From positions 11,093 through 75,092 of the forward strand of contig NW_004086595.1 in NCBI RefSeq assembly GCF_000220395.1: a stretch of DNA of 64,000 nucleotides, given 5' to 3'. The first letter of the stretch is position 1, and the number at the start of each line of letters is the position of its first letter. Origin of the DNA: Ichthyophthirius multifiliis (taxonomy: Eukaryota > Ciliophora > Oligohymenophorea > Hymenostomatida). The notes beneath the pieces are model-generated. The model worked only from the letters and a program-made list of their open reading frames with translations, had not been told where the DNA came from and did no database searches. Below are positions 34,381-48,500 of the stretch, in pieces. Position numbers and translations under genes: made by a program.

Positions 34381-35039
34381 TTTTTTAATAAATAATTATA
34401 GATTTATAAAAATATTTTTATATTAAAATTTTTAGCCTAAAAATTGATATTTTATATAAATAATAATATTTATTTTATTTTTTAATATATTAATTAATAT
34501 ATATAAAAATTAAATAACATATTATTTTTATTCTAAATAAATTAATTAAATACATTTTTATTTTTTATTTTTATTTTATAATAAATGTTGTATTGTTATA
34601 TATAAGATCATATAATATTTAAAATGAATTTTATTTGTTAACAAGTATATACAAAAATTTATAGTTTAATTATATATTTTTTTTTCATACTTTTTTGATA
34701 TATTTAATTACTAAAATATACATTTTTTTGATTGTTAATTATATATATTTTTAATGTTTTCTAACTAATATAAATTTTATTTTAATCATTTTTAATAGTA
34801 TAAATATTTCATAATATAATATTTTAAATCTTATATTTTATAAATTGAAACATATTCTTAAATACTATATATATACTTATTTTTAAGCATATTTATTTTT
34901 ATTGTTTTTAATAAAATATAAATGATATGTTTTTATAATTATTATATCAATGTTTTCTATAATTAATAAATACATATTAAGATTTTATAAAATAATGTAT
35001 TCTGATATATAATAAATAAATAACATAATTCTTCTAAAT
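34381..35039. other. Intergenic AT-rich stretch
   Basis: 660 bases of A/T-rich sequence upstream of LSM5. Nothing recognised. Confidence 0.5.
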
Positions 35040-35750
35040 AAATATTACAAAAATCTTTGGTTTAATATCTTTTAAATTTCATTCAGAAACTGATTTGAAA
35101 AAAATATAAATAATTAATATTGAAAAGTTCCTAAGATTTGTTGACGATATCAACAAACAATTAATTTATTTCATAGAAAAATAACCTATTTCTTGTTGAA
35201 ACTATAAAAATTTATGATCATCACTTTAAATTTATATAAATATACAAAAGAAAGAAAAATTAATATTAAAAAAAACTAAAAATTTTTCAAAAATAGATTA
35301 AATAAATTATAAAATGATTGAAATTATTATGCCTTGAGTGAATAATAATTTTTTTTTTTCAGTATAACAAAAATTATGGATTGAAAATAAAATAAGATTT
35401 TGTTTAATTATAAAAAAATATTTAAATAAATACATAAATTCATTGATAAATTATAAAATAAATTTAATTATATTTTAAATTATAAGATTCTCTATAATTT
35501 AATTATAAACTCTTTATATTATTAAATTATATAAAAATTCAGAAGATTTATGCTTTGATCTATTAAAAGCTAAATTAAATTTTAATACAAGAGATAGATA
35601 AATTATAAATTATTTACTTTTTTTAAACTAAAATAAAATTCGATATTATTTCCTATAGGAAAAATAAGCTGAATATATAAATATATTATAATATTAATTA
35701 ACAAAATAATAAATAATAGAAATAATTAATATATAAATAAATATAAGATA
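35040..35750 (+). pseudogene. Degraded coding stretch, family unknown
   Basis: Two plus-strand segments look protein-like: KFHSETDLKKIQI..NIEKFLRFVDDINKQLIYFI near 35077-35195 (closed by TGA at about 35198) and DLCFDLLKAKLNFNTRDRQI..LLFLNQNKIRYYF near 35545-35660. They are separated by poor sequence and lack a clear start or consistent frame. They could be exons of one gene or remnants of a decayed one. The second segment loosely resembles the lead-in of ciliate cyclic-nucleotide-binding proteins, which is only a weak impression. Confidence 0.3.
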
Positions 35751-36029
35751 TGTTTTTTATTTAATTTTTATAAAATATAAAATGTTTAATTTATTAATTA
35801 TTTTTTTTAAATATAATTTACGAATATTTTAATTATTATATATATATTTTTTTTAATTAAAATAATTTATTATTTATAAATATTTTTTTTTAAAAAAATA
35901 AAATAAAAATAAAAATATTATATTAACAAAAATAAAAAGTTTTACATTTATTTATTTGTTTAAAAAAAAAAAGAAACAATAAATAGTTTAAATAATTTAT
36001 AAAAATAATTTAAAAATTAATAAGAAATC

Positions 36030-37354
36030 ATGAAAAAAGTATAGACACAATAAAAAAGCAATACAAACTTACCATAAATTGAAAATAAATAGAAAAACCA
36101 ATCTTCCTAAAACACATTAATATAAATTATTAAAAAACCAACATTATAAAATATAGATAAAGTTGAGGAAAATAAACCCAATTGGCAAGTACTTTCTACA
36201 GGCCTTTAAATGATGTTTAGTGAAGAATCAATATAAAAAATATGGGCTTATGAAAAACCAAAAACATCAATTTTAGATCTTTTAAATGATTTTTTAAAAA
36301 GATTAGGCATTTAAAAAATTTTGAAAGCATGGAAATCAATATTATTGCTGAATTTCATTTATATAATTTAATTTTTATTAAAGAAAAATTATGCCTTGAT
36401 AATTATAAAGGAGCCATATTATTAAATATATTGTTTTTCTTTTTTTATATTTAAATTATTTATATTTATTTTTTAAAAAAATAGTTGGATATTATTAATT
36501 AATGATAATAAAGATTATTAATTTTTGTATTAAAATTATTCAAACGTAAATTTATAAGCCACAAATAATTTATTATAGGAATAAAAATAAGGAAATTCAA
36601 ATTAAGAAAATTAAAAGAATATTGTATAAATTGAAGAAAACAACAATAAAAATATCTAAAGAGACCTTGAAAACTTCAAATATTGGATAATAAAGCATTC
36701 TAAAGATGAGCCACCAAATTATATATAGATATTTGATTAAAATTAAATAAAAAAAATAATATAATTTGTTTAAGAAAGTTATTTTAGTAATTTCGAACTA
36801 TATAAATATTGCCTTAATAATAAAAAAAAAACGAAGAAATATAAATTAATATTTATGTTGATTATCCTATTTATGTTCCTCCCTTAAATGAGGCTTTATA
36901 TATGGGATAAATAAAAATTGAAGTTTAAGAAGATGAAGATGAATTATTAGAATATGTAAAATATAATAAATATATATATAAAAATTAAATATTTATAAAT
37001 TGATAAATAAATTCATTAAAAATATAGTTTTTAAAAATATAAATGTAATAATACATATTTAGTTATAAAAATTTATATGCTATTAATATAAATTTATGAA
37101 TATATATTTCAAATATAAATATAGGAATAAGTAAAATCCAATAAAAATAATCAAGATTTTATAGAAGAATATAATAAAACTGATGGATAAGATAAAAACA
37201 TATAATAAAATGAAGATGTATATAAAATAAGAGAAATTGTAGATTAAAAAATAAAAATAATAGAAGAATAATTTTAAGAAAATTTAAATATTAGATAAAA
37301 AGAATTAAATAAAAAACTTGATATTATGCTAAACACTGGTTAAAAAAAAAATGA
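36030..37354 (+). CDS. CFAP119: Cilia- and flagella-associated protein 119 (CCDC189-like)
   Basis: Exons 36030-36432, 36485-36545, 36579-36955 and 37125-37354 (introns 52, 33 and 169 nt) give about 357 residues. Signature segments are EFHLYNLIFIKEKLCLDNYK, corresponding to the family block with a hydrophobic/aromatic run then F.REQ/CKE, and FKYWIIKHSKDEPPNYIQIF followed by IIQFVQESYFSNFELYKYCL. The latter matches the hallmark HS..RPPFSI.IFS........YF.HF.LYKY of CFAP119. The C-terminus is acidic and coiled-coil (YVPPLNEALYMGQIKIEVQE, then EENLNIRQKEL). Frame is lost by one base at A-runs near 36315, 36822 and 37342; adding one A at each restores it and places TGA at 37352-37354. CFAP119 is an axonemal protein needed for normal flagellar motility in animals. 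Confidence 0.75.
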
Positions 37355-37633
37355 TAAATTTTTCGAAAAAAAATATTTTTTATAAAATAATAATAAAAAA
37401 AATTATTTTAAACATTTTTTAAAAAATTTATAACAATATATATATATGAAATTAAATTTTAAATTAATTTTAAAAATACATATAAAATAAAATTATATAA
37501 AATAAATTTTGTATATAAAATATTTATATAAACATATGAATATACATATACATATACATATACATTTTTTATTATTTTTATGTATTTAAAAAAAAAATAT
37601 ATAAAAAAAAAATATACATAAAAATAAAAATAT
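37355..37633. other. Intergenic region between convergent genes
   Basis: About 280 bases of A/T sequence with an ATACAT run at 37533-37564. Nothing else seen. Confidence 0.5.
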
Positions 37634-38397
37634 TCATTTAATCAAAAAAACTAATATTAAAACTACTGCTATTATTAAAAGAATAATCATTAGTAAAATA
37701 AAATATTTTTTTTTGCATTTTATTATTAAATTTCAGCCTATTTTAATTATTTATTTGTTTCTTTTACTTCATTACATACTGCGGCTGTATTTTCTTCAAC
37801 TATATCTAATTTTTCCCCTTATTCAATAACCATTTTATTCATATCTTGCATAATATTATTCATATAATAAATATCAGTTTCTATTTTATTGTAAACAACT
37901 TGTCTTTCGTCTAATAGTTACTATTCAAGATCTGGATTTTCCGCAAAACTAATATGATTTTTTTTAATATCATAGTTTATTGTGTTTTCATTATCTTCAA
38001 CTAAATAATTTGAATTCGAGATTTCGTTATTATTGCTATTATCTAATAAAGTGAATGATTTATTAGCTAAATTTCTCATTAAAATACCAAATCTTTCAAT
38101 TTCTTTTTCCGATTTTTATTTTATTTCTTAGATTTCTTTTTTCATTTATTGTGTTTTGTATTTTTACGTGAGAATTTTTATATAAGTCTATAATTATTCT
38201 AAATCTTTTTTCATATTTGAAAGTTGGTATTGTATTTATTTTTGGATTTAAGAATTTTCTAAATTAAATATTTGTGTTAAAGTGTTGTTATTTTGTTATA
38301 TCTTTATTAATTAAGCATAAGAAATTTCTTTTAATTCAGACAGAGATAAAAGTTCTGGATTTGGTAAAAGTTTTTATTACAATTTATTTTTTATCAT
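37634..38397 (-). CDS. Syntaxin-type SNARE
   Basis: About 254 residues without introns, from ATG 38395-38397. The N-terminal part is helical (LPNPELLSLSELKEISYAQ; DLEQLQTYIKILTQKYKTQ; KEIERFGILMRNLANKSF), as in Habc-like domains. The SNARE motif reads LLDERQVVYNKIETDIYYMN, then NIMQDMNKMVIEQGEKLDIV, EENTAAVCNEVKETNKQLKQ; the zero-layer residue is Gln (V-I-E-Q-G), and EQGEKLD.VE.N is typical of Qa-SNAREs. A C-terminal anchor YFILLMIILLIIAVVLILVF precedes TGA 37634-37636. The A9 run at 37706-37714 puts the anchor one base out of frame; adding an A joins it, so I treat this as a homopolymer undercall. The protein would drive membrane fusion; which compartment cannot be told. Confidence 0.85.
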
Positions 38398-38511
38398 TTT
38401 TTTAATTTATTTTTATGTACTTATTTATGAAATGTATATATTTATATATATATATTATTTATATATTAATTATTTTATTAATTTGTGGATTAATAATATA
38501 AATGAAAAAAA

Positions 38512-38785
38512 AATTATTTTTTTTAATAATATTTTTTTTATTATTTATTTAAAAACATTTTAATAATTTATAAGTGTTTTAACTTTTCAAAAAAATCAAC
38601 TTGGAACATTAAATTCAAATGATTATTTACATACATCTATTTCAATAAAGCGTTCAAAATAAGATTTAAGAAAAGGTACTACCCTAAAAGAATATAAAAT
38701 TGCATTTTCTGAAATATAATTATAAGACGAAAAAACTATTTATGATTAAGAAATATAAATATATCTATTCTTATCGTAATTTTGA
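38512..38785 (+). CDS. Small putative secreted protein
   Basis: ATG 38512-38514 begins MKKKLFFLIIFFLLFI, a convincing signal peptide. One T-run frame step later it continues FISVLTFQKNQLGTLNSND, YLHTSISIKRSKQDLRKG, TTLKEYKIAFSEIQLQDEKT and ends at TGA 38783-38785, about 90 residues. Base composition and residue variety stand out sharply from the AT desert to the right. No Cys residues and no family recognised. It reads divergently from the syntaxin gene with 115 bases between. Confidence 0.5.
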
Positions 38786-41045
38786 GGCTTAATAAGAAAT
38801 ATGTGTAAAAATATATAAAGATTTATATTTAAAAAATAATATAATTAATATTAATTTTTTTAACAATTTTATTAAAAAGAAATAGTATTTTAAAATTAAT
38901 TTAGTAAAAGAAAATATTATTAATTTAAATATTAATCTAAAAATAAATAAAAAAAAATATTATAACAAAAATAATAAGTATAATTTAAACTATTTATAAG
39001 TTTTAAATTTAATAATAAATTAATAGTAATTTTAATATTAAAAAATAAATATATTTATCAAAGTAAATAATTATTTATTAGAATTCTTAAAAAAATAAAA
39101 TTGTAATTTGTTTTATTTAATAATCCTTTTTTTTAATATATATTTAAAATATTTAATTTTGAATTAAAAAATTATATATATTTTATTAATAATTCTATAT
39201 TATATTCATAAAATTATACAATCTTTGATATATTTTTTATTTTATTAAATTATTTATATTTAAACTTTAAAAAATAAAATATAAAATTAATATAATTATA
39301 CTAATTATTATTTAATAAATTAACTTTTTTTTATTTCTTCTGATAAATTTTTATATTATAAAAGATTTTATAATAAAAGAATAAAAATGAATATATATAA
39401 ATTTATAATAAACTAAAATATATAAAATGAAATGAATAATTTCTCAAATTTATTTATATATTTTGAATTACTTTAGTTTTTTTTTTTTTTCTAATTCTTA
39501 ATATTTAATTATTATTTTTTTCATATTGTAAAAAGTTAATTATAATATAAAAAAACTAAAAATAAAATTATATAAACTTTCTAAATAAAAATAATATATT
39601 AAAGCTTAATTTTTAACAACTTTGGAAACTATAAATAATAATTTTATAAAATCGTTATATAGATATTATTAAAACGAGTACTATTTATATATAAATATGT
39701 AAAATTAATTATATCTAAAAAATAATTTATTAAAACATAATAATTAAAATAAATAATATATAAAAAATAATATATTTTTATATAAAAATATTCAAAGTAT
39801 ATAATTAATTAATATTTATAAATATATAAAAATAAAATATATATTTAAAACATTATTTATTTAAATATTTTAAAAAGTTATTAAATATATATTTATATAT
39901 TTATATAATATAACTTATATAAAATTTATATTTATAATTTTTCTTTTTTTACATAAGAAATTAAATGTTTTTCTTATATGTCTATTTAATTATAATTTTT
40001 TACAAAATTATATATTTACATATATCATTATTAAATATATTTAATAATATATGTTTCATTTATTTCATGATTTATTTTATCATTATATGATAAATCTTTA
40101 AGATTTTTTATATTAAAATATACATATTTATATATTTATTAATATAAAATTTTTATTATATGTTTCTATGCTTAAAACATTAATTATATTTTTTTTTCAT
40201 TATATAGTTTATATTTTATTAAATGTTTTTATATTTATAACTATAAATTATACATTTTTACTTTATACTTTTAATATAATAATTATTTTTATTAATTATT
40301 ATTTTCATTTTAATTTTGTTTAATTTTATAATATTTGTATTCAAATAAAAAAATAATTATTAAAATATTAATATTTTATATTAATAAATAAAATAATAAA
40401 TATTATAGAAAAAATTATGTAAAAAAATATAAAAACAAACACAAATTTAAATAATTTCTTATTTACATTTTATAAGAAATAAATATATAATATTTAATAT
40501 TTTAATATAAATATATAATAGAAATTATTTATTTTAAATTTTATATAAAAAATTTTTAAGAATTTTAATATTTATAATTATATGAAAAAATATAATATAA
40601 TAAAAATATAAAAAATAAGTACTTAAAATTTAATATATATAGTAAAATTAATAATATACCTCATATATTTTTAAGTTAAATATTCTTTAAATAAACTATA
40701 TTATATATGTAATTATAAATGCAAATATATGTTTATTATATATTTTATTCTATAATTATATACTTAAAAAATATTTTATATTAATAATAAATATTCAATT
40801 TATAATCATTAGAATATAATTCTAATCTTATTACAAAAAGAATGTAGCATTCAATATCATAATAGAATTAATAAAATTTTTCTACATTAAATAAACATAA
40901 AATAATTAAAACTTGTTTAGAGAATAAGTACAAATCAAATGTTATTAATTAATAATTAAATAATGATCATACATTTTAAAAAAGTAAAAACGAAATAAAT
41001 GTAATAAATTTCTAATTTCGTAAAAAACTTATATAACCAAAATTT
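38786..41045. other. 2.3-kb AT desert
   Basis: The longest gene-free stretch in the window, nearly pure A/T with only isolated C or G. I checked both strands and found no segment with protein-like composition. It may hold promoter elements for the gene at 41046, or be a spacer. Near 40860-41040 the C/G content rises slightly as the next gene begins. Confidence 0.5.
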
Positions 41046-41092
41046 ATGGAAGATCGAGGATCAATGTGTATAACAGAATTGTATTATAAACA

Positions 41093-41140
<48 letters not shown>

Positions 41141-41801
41141 TATATTTTTACATTTATAAATTTGCATAAAAAATTTTAATTTTTAAAAATAATAATAGAT
41201 GGCCTGATTCTTTAAAAAACGAATTATATCACATTCATTTAAAACAAGAAGTAAATATAAATATTTTCAAAAATTTAGCTTTTTATTTATTTAATAAAAT
41301 ATAGATTATTGCTAAAAATTCATATAATTTAAAAATGAATAAAAATGATTAAGATTACACTTAATTATATAAACCTTAAAGAATGGAAAATAATTTAGAA
41401 GTCCGCTAAATGTTATAAGATTAAATATAAAACATGTAATTAAATAAATTAGATTCTTAATAAATAATAGGTTCATATGGTATGAAAAATTAAATTAAGC
41501 TATTAAAATTATGCATATCAAGTCATAACAATTCACCAAATAATAGCCACAGAAAAATCGATAAAAGCTTAATATAGGAACAAAAAAACATTGAAATGTA
41601 CTAAAAATCAAAAATTAGTCTTCATTAGAAGATTTATTAAAACCTTAATTAAAAAAATAACTTGAGAAAATAAAATAATAATGCCAGGAATCATTAGAAG
41701 AATCGGTTTTAATCGAATAAAAAATTAATAAAATCGAAAAAAATATTTAATAAAAAATTAGAAAAATAAATCGAAAAGCAAACAAAAACATATTATTTTG
41801 A
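41046..41801 (+). CDS. Hypothetical coiled-coil protein
   Basis: ATG 41046-41048 reads MEDRGSMCITEL; an intron (41081-41198, including a TA array) leads to WPDSLKNELYHIHLKQE; a second intron (about 41252-41305) leads to IIAKNSYNLKMNKNDQDY. Then follow RMENNLEVRQMLQDQIQ, a Ser/Asn-rich middle, and a C-terminal coiled coil SSLEDLLKPQLKKQLEKIKQ with QESLEESVLIEQKINKIEK, ending at TGA 41799-41801. The last part is one base out of frame at an A-run near 41605. About 190 residues. No family recognised; it could be a ciliary or cytoskeletal component but nothing shows this. Confidence 0.5.
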
Positions 41802-41839
41802 TAAAATATTTTTTTTTAATTATAAAAAAAAAATAAAAA

Positions 41840-41881
<42 letters not shown>

Positions 41882-41944
41882 AAAAAATAACTTAAAAAAT
41901 ATATATGTATATTTATAAATCTATATATATATATTTATATTTAA

Positions 41945-44900
41945 ATGTAAAATAAACAAAGACCAACAACTTCAAATCCATTAAAAAGGCCCTAAACTTC
42001 ATATAATCTTTAATAAATATTAAAACCATATTAAATTTAGGATTTTTAAAATGTTAAAAATAACTAAATACCACAAATATTCCCATTTAAGCATGAAAAA
42101 ATAGCTTAACAACACCTAAATCAATAAATTATAAAAAAACTTAGACCTTAAACTTCGAAAAATTAATTATAAGATACCTAAAATAAGGGCGATAAATTCT
42201 TTTTTGGTTACAAAGAACATAATTTTATTTAACCAAGGACTGCTACTACACGCTCTTAGACAATCAAAGAAGTTGAATAAAATGAGATAAAAAATTTTAG
42301 AGAAATAATAAACAATAAGCATGAAAAGATAACATTCGCAAAAATCAATAGAGCATAAACAGCTTAAGAATTGTATTTAAAAAACGAAAATTCGGTAAAT
42401 AAACATGAATAATCTTTATGTTCAAGAAACGAAATGAATCATAAAAGTGATTTTTTGCTCAATTATGATGTTCGAAATCATATAAATAAATTCCTAAAGC
42501 CTTAAAAATGTGAAAAAATACCTTTTTAATAATAAAATATGGATTAGTATAAGTAATAAGAAAATTAAAAACTTTTATAAAAAAAAATATATAAAAAAAA
42601 AAAATTAAATTATAATAATAAAAAAAATAATAATAAATATAATATTAATAATAATAATAATAAAATGAAGAATTGTCAAAATTGCAACTTTAAAATAATT
42701 CTTATTAAAATAATTTCATATTATAAGAGGAAATTATACCTGTATTTATATATATTTGCTAATTGTATTTAATTTTAATTTTTTAATATAGGAAAAACTA
42801 AATCTAAACTCAGTATATGTTACAAAAGGAGAGTTTAAATATATACAAAATTAAAGAAAATATTACTAAAATGATATATAAGATCATATGGATAATCTCT
42901 AAAAATAATAATAAGAAGAAATCGGAATGGAAAACGACAAAACATATATATCTATGTCAGTGTTAAAATAACAAACTTTATTAAACATGGAAGAATATGT
43001 ATAACCGTCCTTTAACATATCGTTTTCAAATTTAAATATTCAATAAACAGCTCAAGTAGACCAAGAAAAATATTTTTATGATAATTCAGGAAATATTCAT
43101 GACGAATTAAAATAAATAAACGACAATTTAAAAAAAAAATTTTCATAATATGTAAAAGAAGATGATTAAGAATATTAGGTAAAAAAAAAATATATATATA
43201 TAAAATATATATATATACTAATATATATATATTTAGAGATTTATATAAAAAAAAACTAAACAATTTATTAATTTTGTAATACTTCTGATCGTATTAGTTA
43301 ACATGAAATTGAAATATTTTTAGATTAATATAAAAAAGACATTAATTAGAGAAATTATTTACTTCTAGACGACTTAGTTTATAAACTTAAATTTTTTAAG
43401 CGTTTTTCTAAACCTACTCGTATATAGCTTTTAAAAATGTCTTAAATAATTAAATATGATACATAGTAAATTATATTTAATTAAGGTGATTAAGCTGATA
43501 ATATGTACGTAATTATAAAAGGCGCATGTCATGTTAGAATTAAAAGGATTAATGATGAAGGTAAAGTCGAAAATCCTGTTGTAGCTACACTTTTTGATGG
43601 ATAATAATTCGGTGATTTAGCACTTATGAATTAAAAAAAAGAAAAAATTAAATCTTTTTTATAAGACAATTCAAATATAAAAGTAATTAAGTAATAATTA
43701 AATAAATTAGATGCTTTTAGAAATGAATAAAATAATTAATAAAATCGATCAAAAGAAAATAATATTAATAAAGATTAATATTCTAATGCTTTTAAATAAC
43801 TTTAAAAATATGCTGATATTGAAAATCAATAGAAAAATTAAGCTCTGAGAGCAGCTACTATTGAAGTTATATTTTTTTAAAAAAATTAATTTAAATTTTT
43901 AAAAAAAGACAGCAGAAAAAACTTATTTATTTACTATTTCGAGTGAATATTTTAAAAATATACTTTTAAATTTAATTTAAAAAGAATTGGATATAAAATT
44001 GACATTATTATCTACTCTGCCGTTTTTCGAAGTAATATAAATATATATAAATATATATATATATTTATATATATTATATATATATATAAATATATATAAA
44101 TATTTTTTTTATATATATTTATTATTATTTATATTTATTTATATATTATTATATAAATTAGATATATTTATGTTCATATAATTTATTAAAATTTATTTAT
44201 TTAAAAATTAGTATATATTCATATATCTATATATATATTTTTATATTTATATTTTTAAATTATATCTTTTTATTTATATATATTTACAATTATACATTTA
44301 TTTATAGAGTTTTGATAAAATAAGTCTTATTCCAATGGCAAACTTAATAGAAGTTAAAACATTTAAATTGGGCGAAATTCTATTAAATGAAGGCTAATCT
44401 CCAAATTAATTTTTTATAGTTTCTAAAGGAAAAGTTAAAATTACAAAAGAAGAAACTATAATACGTTCTAACGAAGTTATGGGAAAATCTTAACGTATGC
44501 TTTAAAATAAAAAATTTAATTTTAGTTTTTACGAATGTATATTAATAAAAATATTATTTTTTTATAATAAAATAAAAAGATAAACCAGTATTAAATAGTA
44601 AGCATAGCTTAGTTAAAAATCCAAAGAAAAATTTTCCAAAAGAAAAAGTTGATATAGAAGAATGCTTAGAATAACAAATTCCAAAAAGTTTCCATTATTA
44701 ATAGCTTTTTTAAGATTAACATAAAACAGCATATATTTATTAAGTAAAAACAATATCTGATTTATAAATAAACTATATTTAAATAAAAAAGTATGACTTT
44801 AGTACACTTGGGATAGGAGATTTTTTTTTCGGACGATCTTTATTATGGGAATATTTAAAAATAGAGCCTTAAATTGAAGAAATATATTCATGTGATCATA

Positions 44901-45226
44901 CTGAACCTGCGAAGATGACAGTGGTAAAATAATAATATATATATAATATAATTTTATATAATAATAAAGATAGCAGATTCAGCTATAACTGAAGTATATG
45001 TATTAGACAAACAATAAATTCATATAATACCTCATTTATTAAGAGTTTTTTTATTTTTTTAAATATTTAATATAATAATAATATTAACAAACAGAGAACT
45101 TTAATTGAAGGATTAATAACCAGAAAAGAATATGACTCCGAATATACTGAAGAAGTAGATAAATGGACAAAAAATTGGGATAAGTTAAAAGTTTAATTAT
45201 TAAAATAAATAAAATCAAAATAATGA
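41945..45226 (+). CDS. Tandem cyclic-nucleotide-binding-domain protein
   Basis: ATG 41945-41947 to TGA 45224-45226 with about seven introns. The N-terminal 280 residues are basic and Asn/Gln-rich (MQNKQRPTTSNPLKRPQTSY..). The first CNB domain shows LDDLVYKLKFFKRFSKPTRI, IIFNQGDQADNMYVIIKGAC, LFDGQQFGDLALMN and, after an Asn-rich insertion, QALRAATIE, the phosphate-binding cassette FGDLAL..RAAT; the usual Arg before the final Ala-Ala is kept but the Glu is Asp. A second domain begins LTLLSTLPFFE, then SFDKISLIPMANLIEVKTFK, ILLNEGQSPNQFFIVSKGKV and further on TLGIGDFFFGRSLLW without a canonical RAAT. The protein lacks kinase or channel segments. It fits the large ciliate family of stand-alone CNB proteins. 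A frame step occurs at the AAT tract near 42650. Confidence 0.8.
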
Positions 45227-45266
45227 AAAAAACAAACAAATTAAATAATAAATCAACAAAAAATAC

Positions 45267-46158
45267 TCATATTTTTCCTAAAAATTTATTATTTTACCAA
45301 AATCCTACTTCTATTTCTCCATTTTTTTTATAAAAAGTACCTTCACCATGTACTTTTCCACCCAAAAAACTGCCCAAAAATTTTTCACCATTAGAAAGTA
45401 CTAAAGTACCTAATCCATAAAAATTATTATTTTTAAACTCTCCACTATATGATAACCAATAATTCTTAAGAAGTCCAAAATCTTAATAATAGAATTCTTT
45501 ATGTAGATTTTCACAATAAGAATTCCTTAATCTTCCCTAACCATGATAAAGGTCAAATTCCCAATTTCCATTATATGTTTCTCCGTTTTAATCTTTAAGT
45601 ATTCCATATCCATGCCTCTAATATATATGTATTTAGTTTTTTCAAAAATAAAATAAAATAAAATATTATTTACTTTGTCACTTTTCCATTCCCCTTCGTA
45701 TATTTCTCCGTTAGAATAAAATTATCTACCTCTACCATGTCTTAAATTGCCTAATTTTTCTCCTTCATATCTTGGTAAAGAATTAACGTACGAGAAAAAA
45801 TTAAGTTATTTTTTTTAATTTTACAAAAATGAAGGTTAAATTGAATGAACCTTTTTAACTCCAAAAAATTAATTATTATAATCTTTAGGGGTTTAAAATT
45901 ATTATTTTTTTTAATTTAAAAATGATGAATTATTTAAATTTAGTGACTATTATCTTTCTAAAGAATAACTAGCCTTGATATTATTTAAAATACTTTCATT
46001 TTTCGAAAGCAAATTTTTAGATCTTTAAATGCATTTAAAATAAGTAGAATCTAAAACAGCATAAGAATGCGGATTGTATTTTATAGGAGAATATTATTGT
46101 TGCTATTATTATAATTTTAATTCTAATTCTAATTCTAATTATTATTATTATAATTATA

Positions 46159-46227
<69 letters not shown>

Positions 46228-46994
46228 AGTAGTTTTTTTATAATTACCTATTTTCTTCTTTTTCTATTTCTAATAAATGTTATGTTTCATTTTATTATAT
46301 TTTTTATTCTTCTTAAATTTAATGCAGCATATTTATTTCTTTTTTATGTTATAGTTCTAAATTTTTTATTTTTATTTCATTTTATATAATTTATTTTTCA
46401 TAATCTTTTTTTAATATATCTATTTATTCTTTTAAATTTAATACTTATAAACTTTATTTATTATTTATTTTTTCTAACTATAATTTTTAATTCTATTGTT
46501 CTTTTATCATTTATTCAAGATTTATATTTTCTTAAACCTTTTACTAATGTTAATAAAATTTTTCTTCTTTTTCTTTAATTATTTAAAGAATTTCCTTATT
46601 TTTTTTATCTGATTCTTGACTTATTTGTTTTATTAAATTTTCTTTTTCTAAAATTTTATTTTCTAAAATTTTAATTTTTTATAATTTTTCATTAATTAAT
46701 TATTCTTTTTCTAATAATTATTTATTATTTACTTAAATTATTTATTCTTTTTAATAAATGTTTGACTCTAAATTATATATTATAATTTCTTTATCATTTT
46801 TAAAAGCATTTTAAATTTTTTAAAAGTTTTCCATTTATAATATATTAAGTTTATCTTCTAAATATTTAATTTATTTTTCATATTTTTCTTAAAAATTTAT
46901 TAATTATTAGTTCTCATCTGTTTTAGTATTAAGTTAATGTTAAAGTTAATTTATTATATTAATTTAATTTACTATTATATAATTAAATAATAAA

Positions 46995-47039
<45 letters not shown>

Positions 47040-48468
47040 TTTTTACTTAATTATTATTCATTAATTTTTTTAATTTTCTATTTATATATCTTAATTTTCT
47101 TTTAATTTATTTTATATATTTTTTTATTTTTAATCATAGTTTTAAATTATTTCTTATAAATTTTTAATATTTTATTCATAATCTTCAATATTATATATAT
47201 GATGTTTATCTTTTTATTTATTATTATTATTTTTAATATATTGATCATTTCTTATTTATTCTTCTTAATTTATATTTTAATCATATGATGCTATTATTTA
47301 TTTATTATTTTATTTATTTTTTTATATATCTATTATTTTCGTTTCATAATTTTTTATTTTTTTTAATAATATCCTATTATTTATTCTTTCTATTTTTAAA
47401 TTTCATTATCATTATCTAAGTTCAAACATTATATATATATTTCTTCATTTTCAATCTTTTACTATTATTTTATTAAAAAAGATTTTAATAAATCTTCAAG
47501 TTTTTTTTTAAATTTATGACTTTTTAGATTTCATTATTAAAATTATCAGTTTATTCATTTAAATTATAATTTTATTTATTAATCTTTTCATTTTATTTAT
47601 TTAATTAACAATTTATTCCATTATTTTTAATTATATATTATATTTTTTCTTCCATAATTTAACTTAAATTATCAATATCTTAAATAAACAATTTATTTTT
47701 AATTTAAAATTTGTCACTTTTTTAATTAAATGTACACAACTAAATATTTAATTATTCACTTTTTTATTAAAAATCTTCTTTTTTTAAATCAGAATCATTT
47801 TTTTATTAAAGCTATTATTAAACTTCTTAATATTTTTCATTTAAAATTTAATAATTTTTTAATAGTTAATCATATTCATTACTTATAATTTGATTATTAC
47901 TTTTTTGTTCTAAATTTTCTTCTGAAATACACTTATTTTCCAATTAAATCTATAATTTAAATATTTTTTTAAAAAAGAAATATTAATATAAATTAAAAAA
48001 AAATTAAATAAAACTTCATTAATTTTTTATGAAGCTTTTTATATTTGAATTTATAAATTTTTATTTAAATCAATAAAATTGTCTTTTTCTTATAAAATCT
48101 ATTAAGATTCTTCATTTTATTTTTATACTATTTTAGTTAAATTTTCTATATTTTAATTTAAAATAGCTTCTCTTTTATTACTTTCTTATATTTTTTATAA
48201 GTATTATTATTTATTTTATTATAATAATTTAATTTATTCTATATTTTAATTTAATTATTAATTTAAATCTTTCATAATTTATTCTATATGTAATTAGTTT
48301 TCATCTTTTTATTATTAGTTATTTTCTTGTTATTATTAATTTTTATAGTTTATTTATTATATTAATTCTTCGTTATCTTGTTTATATTTTTTTTTTTCAT
48401 TATTTACTGATTCATAATTAATTAATAAATTATTGTATTATTCCTTTATATTATTTAATTTAAATTAC

Positions 48469-48500
<32 letters not shown>

